Shown here: positions 61,964 through 64,000 of the stretch, in pieces
How the letters are laid out: the number at the start of each line of letters is the position of its first letter
Position numbering within the stretch: the stretch's first letter is position 1
DNA from: Lamellibrachia columna
Taxonomy: Eukaryota; Annelida; Polychaeta; Sabellida; Siboglinidae
Length of the DNA stretch: 64,000 nucleotides
Direction of reading: 5' to 3'
Assembly (NCBI GenBank): GCA_963662155.1
Contig: OY759266.1
Location: 54,865,510-54,929,509, forward strand
Notes under the pieces: generated by a model
What the model saw: only the letters and a program-made list of their open reading frames with translations
Database searches by the model: none
Told to the model about the DNA's origin: nothing
Made by a program: the position numbers and the translations under genes

Positions 61964-62832
61964 CCACCAATGCAGCATGTGATGAACAAACAAAACACAA
62001 AACAATAATGTGTCTTACTATTAATGTTTTGTGGCCCACAAACAACTGTTCTGTATAGGGAAACATCAACCATGAAGCAATATGAATTTACAATAGAAAC
62101 CCTTGAGATATAAAGGTAGAAGTAACAGGACAAGATATATTATCTAAAGGTAGAAGTACCAGGACAAGATAAAACACATCTCTACCTTGAGAGCCTGCGA
62201 AGAAAACAACACAAAGCTGTCAATATAAGCTCTTGATTCAATTGAAACCTGAGCTACGGTTTGCATGATACAAATCTAACGATTTATTATTAATTTTAAC
62301 AAGATACATAAATAAACATCATAAATGGTATATTCAGGCTCCCTAATCATACCTTCTTGATATCTGATATTTATGGTACAACAACTCTTTTTACAATCAC
62401 ATTACATTACATCACATCACGATAGTTCCTGTCATAATTCAGTAGTAAATGAGAGCCTGTGTGAAACAACCCTGGAATAACAACCCTTCCCATGCTGTTG
62501 ATCTATGAATTACTACATAGAGGTAACATATAACAGTAAACCCTTTTTGGGATTGTTGGTGCTTGACTAAACAACAAAACAACACATATAAATACTTTCA
62601 GTTTTTTCACTAATTCCCAACAAGTCCAAGTAAAATAACTAGTAAATAAAATCATTAAATTCACATTCAACATGTATACATGAAGCCAGAATTACTGCAA
62701 ATGAACATGGTATGATTTACCTCGCCAGCCTGTGCCTGGCTGTTAGGATTCCAGCAAAGGATCCGGTTATCCTTGCCACAACTCAGTAGCAGATCTGGAT
62801 CTCGTGAACACCAGGCCACCGATAGGATACCT
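38757..62832 (-). CDS. SEC31A: SEC31, outer COPII coat subunit (5'-partial)
   Basis: SEC31 pairs with SEC13 to form the cage of COPII vesicles budding from ER exit sites. Exons: 62721-62832, 61084-61245, 60305-60439, 59814-60038, 58986-59150, 56610-56727, 55983-56161, 55202-55328, 52855-52997, 52212-52382, 48817-49047, 48419-48599, 47816-47918, 46465-46547, then small exons 45770-45823, 44425-44472 and 44110-44136, then 43258-43463 (or -43400), 41484-41636, 40846-40974, 39297-39368 and 38757-38945. All join in frame to about 1003 residues. The first two hold the last WD40 blades ([37 protein letters not shown]). The helical ACE1 domain follows ([58 protein letters not shown]), then a Pro/Gln-rich linker with two polyQ runs, then the conserved C-terminal helical domain ([24 protein letters not shown]). 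Human SEC31A is about 1220 aa, so roughly 250-300 N-terminal residues lie beyond the right edge. Confidence 0.96.
39523..39735 (+). repeat. Dispersed repeat, also at 48235-48310
   Basis: The block beginning GCGCGTTACACTTTGCCCCC with AGCAGACCTGTGCAT is matched at 48243 by CGCTTTACACTTCACCCCCT with AGCAGACCTGTTCAT, and similarity continues for about 60 bp in the same orientation. It is an unnamed dispersed element in two SEC31 introns. Confidence 0.6.
39738..40735 (+). mobile_element. 5'-truncated, decayed LINE in a SEC31 intron, antisense
   Basis: Plus-strand frames give [20 protein letters not shown], then [13 protein letters not shown] with the catalytic [61 protein letters not shown] and [11 protein letters not shown], ending with an open stretch at 40482-40721. 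At least two frameshifts and several stops are present. This is the RT palm to C-terminus of a CR1/Jockey-type element, a different family from the one at 29.9-32.8 kb. Confidence 0.85.
40971..40976 (-). promoter_or_regulatory. NAGNAG tandem acceptor of a SEC31 exon
   Basis: The minus strand reads TTTCCAGCAG then GTGGCA. Splicing after the first or the second CAG adds or removes one Gln at the start of the exon ending at 40846, without changing frame. Confidence 0.6.
41691..43112 (-). mobile_element. tRNA-derived SINE expanded by an internal tandem array
   Basis: Read on the minus strand, the element starts near 43110 with GTGTAGCTTGGTGGTTAACG, a polymerase III A-box-like head. A B-box-like GGGTTTGAGCCC follows, present four times as a 26-bp tandem (42973-43072). 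A body follows, then a 25-bp array (41742-42862), and it ends at 41691 with AATGGAGTAAGACCACATAT and an ATTATCATCATC tail. A second copy of body and tail without the array lies at 46126-46330, which shows that the array replaced or grew within the SINE body. Confidence 0.7.
41742..42862. repeat. 25-bp minisatellite, about 45 copies
   Basis: Head-to-tail copies of AGCTAATGTAGTGCCCGTAT plus ACAGY run for about 1.1 kb in the SEC31 intron between exons ending at 43258 and starting at 41636. Copies differ at a few positions (GCACCC versus GTGCCC; CAGC versus CAGT), and some 50- and 75-bp higher-order patterns recur. It is not coding. Confidence 0.97.
43401..43463 (-). CDS. SEC31A: Alternative 5' extension of a SEC31 exon (63 nt)
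   Basis: The exon ending at 43258 has two good acceptors: TTGTCTCTTGAAG before 43400 and GTTATTACAG before 43463. The upstream one adds 63 nt (21 codons, including [10 protein letters not shown]), stays in phase 1 and keeps the frame open. I cannot tell which form is the main one. Confidence 0.55.
44110..44136 (-). CDS. SEC31A: Candidate 27-nt SEC31 micro-exon, phase 1-1
   Basis: Between acceptor TATTGTAG and donor GTAGAAG lie 27 nt that, with the split Gly codons, encode GVMGYDASQ. Its length is a multiple of 3 and both phases match the flanking exons, so it can be included or skipped freely. It is too short for ordinary gene finders. Confidence 0.6.
44425..44472 (-). CDS. SEC31A: Candidate 48-nt SEC31 cassette exon, phase 1-1
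   Basis: Acceptor TTTCTGTACCCAG and donor GTTAAT bound 48 nt encoding [16 protein letters not shown] in phase with neighbours. The donor is weak, which fits regulated inclusion. Confidence 0.6.
45271..45400. repeat. 25-bp tandem repeat, 5 copies
   Basis: Copies of AAGTAACTGGTTACAGTTGT plus GATTC, one with a 1-nt deletion, lie in a SEC31 intron between the candidate cassette exons. Confidence 0.92.
45770..45823 (-). CDS. SEC31A: Candidate 54-nt SEC31 cassette exon, phase 1-1
   Basis: Acceptor GTTGTAG before 45823 and donor GTAAAC after 45770 bound 54 nt that encode [18 protein letters not shown] after the split Gly/Asp codon. The peptide is acidic and Ser-rich, unlike the surrounding Pro/Gln linker. 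If the donor is ignored the frame continues to a stop about 80 nt downstream, so a truncated terminal-exon form is also possible. Confidence 0.55.
46126..46330 (-). mobile_element. Second SINE copy, body and tail only
   Basis: On the minus strand it shares with the 41.7-43.1 kb element a segment of CTTTCTGTCT-GTGT-TGTCTG type, then GATAATGGAG, and a tail GACCACACATTATTATTATT. The head is missing. The intervening body (about 90 bp) lacks the 25-bp array. Confidence 0.6.
46923..47110. repeat. 42-44-bp tandem repeat, 4 copies
   Basis: Four diverged copies of a unit starting ATGACAGGCTGCTATA and containing CCACACGGTCTGTGACAC lie in the SEC31 intron upstream (minus strand) of exon 46465-46547. 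Confidence 0.85.
47111..47815. other. SEC31 intron, no further feature
   Basis: AT-rich intron sequence with small open frames lacking recognisable domains. Nothing supported. Confidence 0.3.
49680..49860 (+). mobile_element. 5'-truncated copy of the 29.9-32.8 kb LINE family
   Basis: The plus strand encodes [20 protein letters not shown] then AGYT-stop, matching the C-terminus of the larger LINE ([19 protein letters not shown]). The 3' UTR follows and shares TTGGACTCTCGATAAGCCAA and GGCTTCCTTGTCCACTTGCC with it. Only about 180 bp remain. This shows that the family has transposed more than once here. Confidence 0.85.
50050..50443 (+). promoter_or_regulatory. Promoter-like region of the nested Mutator-like element
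   Basis: A GC-richer patch upstream of the ATG at 50444 contains ATTGG (CCAAT box, minus strand) near 50323 and a full CRE palindrome TGACGTCA at 50352-50359. It may be the 5' untranslated part of the transposon. Confidence 0.4.
50444..51485 (+). pseudogene. Mutator-like transposase N-terminal part, two exons, opposite strand inside a SEC31 intron
   Basis: The first exon starts [19 protein letters not shown] and ends near 50630 at a GTAAGT. The second starts after TTTTTTCCAG near 51034 ([40 protein letters not shown]). After [20 protein letters not shown] the frame shifts near 51265 and continues as [45 protein letters not shown]. Basic N-terminus, paired CxxC motifs and the last block fit the N-terminal half of invertebrate Mutator-like transposases. 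A direct join of the two exons with the obvious sites does not keep frame, and the catalytic half is absent, so I call it a relic. The following roughly 650 bp are non-coding. Confidence 0.55.
51486..52160. other. Non-coding tail after the Mutator-like relic
   Basis: No gene. The text is AT-rich with loosely repeated phrases such as GAAACTTTCT and AAAACTTTC and is likely transposon-derived. Confidence 0.35.
53400..53953. other. SEC31 intron, probably old transposon sequence
   Basis: No exon visible. It contains GCCATGGCAACAAACG near 53557, a string shared with the non-coding stretch near 7411 in RBM22 intron 1, which suggests a common repeat family. Confidence 0.35.
53954..54683 (-). CDS. 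Candidate two-exon gene of unknown function inside a SEC31 intron
   Basis: Exon 1 (54626-54683) begins ATG in a good context and encodes [19 protein letters not shown]. Donor GTAAGA follows. Exon 2 (53954-54162), after acceptor TTCTGCTTCAG, continues in frame: [20 protein letters not shown], then [20 protein letters not shown] and a stop, 88 aa in all. The basic start followed by a Ser/Thr-rich acidic stretch resembles the N-termini of transposon proteins, but no domain is recognisable. Just upstream are CCGGAAG (ETS) and ATTGGCTAATC (CCAAT-like). It could instead be an alternative first exon of SEC31 or a transposon remnant. Confidence 0.35.
54684..54960 (-). promoter_or_regulatory. Promoter-like region upstream of the 54683 ATG
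   Basis: Locally GC-richer sequence with CGCCGGAAGC near 54708 and GATTGGCTAATCAA near 54721. It may drive the candidate nested gene or an internal SEC31 start. By consensus only. Confidence 0.35.
55289..55705. repeat. About 74-bp tandem repeat containing the 3' splice site and start of a SEC31 exon
   Basis: Six copies. The first (plus coordinates) is the real boundary of exon 55202-55328. The intronic copies keep exon-like sequence (on the minus strand ATTATATCATCTG then GACTTTGAGAGCGTCAT). The acceptor TAG is preserved in copies 1, 2, 5 and 6 but changed to TTG in copies 3 and 4. Copy 2 would encode [16 protein letters not shown], a variant of the exon's [13 protein letters not shown]. Confidence 0.92.
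55706..55840. mobile_element. hAT-like element remnant
   Basis: Begins CAGGGTTGGCATGTAACGAA and continues with GTAA/TTACTT-type palindromic sequence (AAGTAAAAGTACTACG, TAACGCGAC, AGTTACTTTTG) typical of non-autonomous hAT elements. No matching CAACCCTG end or target-site duplication is seen, so it is incomplete. Confidence 0.45.
57289..57368. repeat. 19-bp tandem repeat, 4 copies
   Basis: Perfect copies of TGTGCTGTGCTAACAGAAA in a SEC31 intron. Confidence 0.93.
57684..58612. repeat. 23-bp minisatellite (about 27 copies) plus a 140-bp higher-order duplication
   Basis: 57684-58320 is a near-perfect array of AACCCCTCCACTGTAGTAAA plus CAC. From about 58335 to 58612 a longer unit of roughly 140 bp, made of variants of the same motif plus CATCACAGCCAAACAAACAC, is present twice. 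On the minus strand the unit lacks stops in every frame, so frames of 278, 260 and 195 codons appear. They have no start context, no splice links and no domain, and lie in the 2.3-kb SEC31 intron between exons 58986 and 56727. Confidence 0.96.
59213..59445. repeat. 33-bp purine-rich tandem repeat, about 6-7 copies
   Basis: Units of GGGAAGGATATAGAGGATGG plus AGAGACAGAGAGT give a strand-asymmetric purine tract. A plus frame (SGKDIEDGE repeated) is open because 33 is divisible by 3. I do not call it coding. Confidence 0.93.
60717..60966. repeat. 52-bp tandem repeat, about 5 copies decaying to one side
   Basis: Copies containing TTTACATTTCTTGTTTTTGA and GGGGGAGAATCTTCC. The first three are 52 bp; later ones carry deletions. 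It lies in a SEC31 intron between 60439 and 61084. Confidence 0.88.
61925..61963. repeat. (GCAC)n microsatellite
   Basis: Tetranucleotide run in a SEC31 intron, flanked by CACCACC. Confidence 0.95.
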
Positions 62833-63464
62833 CTGTCAATACAACATGTGTAGGAAACTTTAAAATTATCACTTGTTAATCAAACTGGCTTAGAAACTTG
62901 TAACCAAGCTTTATGAGTATTCCTATATTATGACTATTCCTATACTATAACTACATCAAGGTCATGTCAGTGTTATTAAAATCAAAACCTCAGTACCTGT
63001 ACTTAATTCTACAGGACAGCCTAAGCTTTACTCTATTATCATAGACTTCAACTTGTGTAAATACCTCATATAAGGATCACTCTATGTGAAGACAACATAA
63101 TCTGTCCCAACATCAATCACTAAAACACATTAAATTTTTAACTACCAAGTTCAAACCAGATATGAACAACAATGCAAAATCGCTAACCTAAAAATAAACA
63201 ACAATTTTGAAAATATCCATGCAATCAGGGTTCACACAGAAAGCATAAATTAAAATTCAAGAACATTTGGGGGGAAACAGCACTTTTTCAAGAACATTTT
63301 ATGAAGCGTCCAAACATTATTTTAGAAACAACTTTAAAGTCTTTAAAATATTTGATGTCAAATCAAATGTTTATTTCCAATAGACTATTTGTTCCACTCA
63401 AACATCAATCAGCACAAACATATGCACAGAGAAAAGCTAATTGACTACAACAAATCTGTCTTAA
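62833..63464. other. SEC31 intron upstream of the first visible exon
   Basis: None of the earlier WD40 exons of SEC31 can be recognised here. AT-rich sequence, no other feature. Confidence 0.4.
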
Positions 63465-64000
63465 GGGGACACGCTCTCCTAAAAATCTTTTTTTTTTTCG
63501 ATTTTTATTTATTTTTTGGTCATTTTCTTTTTTTGTCATATTAATATATTATTATTATCTAACTGTCGATCTGTGTGTTTTATACATATGAATAAATTCT
63601 CCAAATGCAATAAAAACGAACATTTATAACAGGCCCATTGTCTTAGTGTGATAATCTTGCGCAACCGCGATCGAAAAATACGACACTTTTGATGGCCGCA
63701 TGCTCCGCCATCTTTGTCAACACCCCAACATATTTGGTATCCACGTGTAGCTTCACTTTCGCAGTGCATCGTGGTAGCAGTGGTTCTGTAAAATCCCTGG
63801 TAGATTTGGAGCATTTTGACCTAGAAGAGGACCTCCTGTGGAGCGATGGCGTCGCTACGATTGGTCAACAACGGACACACCCCCCCAGTGGGACGCGCTG
63901 ATTGGCTGTCGGCCGGGAAAGCCGTCACAAAGGAAATTCCCTTCTCCGTTCGCCATTGCTGTTTTTTCACTTCGCGTCGCATTATTGTATTTTACGGAAG
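63465..64000. promoter_or_regulatory. GC-richer promoter-like patch at right edge
   Basis: After AAGGGGACACGCTCTCC (63464-63480) and a T-rich tract, the composition shifts to GC-richer with CpGs. Two ATTGG motifs (inverted CCAAT boxes) lie at 63859 and 63901, and CACGTG-like CCACGTG lies near 63741. On the minus strand an ATG in a Kozak-like context (ACAAAGATGGCGG, 63711) opens only about 22 codons. It could be the promoter of a gene beyond the edge, an internal SEC31 promoter, or the 5' end of a transposon. Confidence 0.3.

Overview
The window is a eukaryotic, almost certainly metazoan, nuclear segment. Its genes are split by many short GT-AG introns, it is AT-rich, and it is packed with minisatellites and remnants of retrotransposons and DNA transposons. 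The repeat types (LINE 3' ends, a Penelope-like GIY-YIG remnant, Mutator-like transposase remnants, a tRNA-derived SINE) suggest a lophotrochozoan, perhaps a mollusc. That placement is inference; no taxon-specific marker is present.

Layout, left to right. (1) 985-10451, minus strand: RBM22 splicing factor, 7 coding exons, with the proline-rich C-terminal end lying beyond the left edge. (2) 10.45-13.05 kb: divergent spacer with a decayed LINE and the PCNA promoter (CCAAT, CRE-like and E2F-like sites). (3) 13051-17262, plus strand: complete 6-exon PCNA, 261 aa. (4) 20462-29200, minus strand: complete 11-exon phosphatidate cytidylyltransferase (CDS1/2 family), 508 aa, converging on PCNA. Its introns hold a hAT MITE with perfect target-site duplication, a long palindrome and a Penelope-like remnant. 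(5) 29.2-38.6 kb: transposon-dense spacer with a nearly intact non-LTR retrotransposon, a second LINE 3' fragment, a Mutator-like transposase relic, a stray decayed exon resembling kinesin KIF21, and further LINE fragments. (6) 38757-62832, minus strand: SEC31, the outer COPII coat protein, from the last part of its WD40 domain to the stop codon. About 18 constitutive exons plus three small symmetric phase-1 candidate cassette exons and one alternative exon extension are visible; the N-terminal WD40 exons lie beyond the right edge. SEC31 introns contain a truncated LINE, a SINE blown up by a 25-bp tandem array, a Mutator-like transposase relic on the opposite strand, a candidate two-exon nested gene, and many minisatellites.

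The four genes are unrelated housekeeping functions (spliceosome, DNA replication, phospholipid synthesis, ER export). The PCNA next to CDS adjacency matches the human PCNA-CDS2 neighbourhood, although the relative orientation differs.

I found no convincing new multi-gene system. The most unusual signal is structural. In two unrelated genes (CDS exon 9 and a SEC31 exon) the tandem-repeat unit is itself the 3' splice site plus the start of the exon, and the SEC31 stop-codon region is also tandemly duplicated. SEC31 also carries a run of same-phase mini-exons in its proline-rich region.
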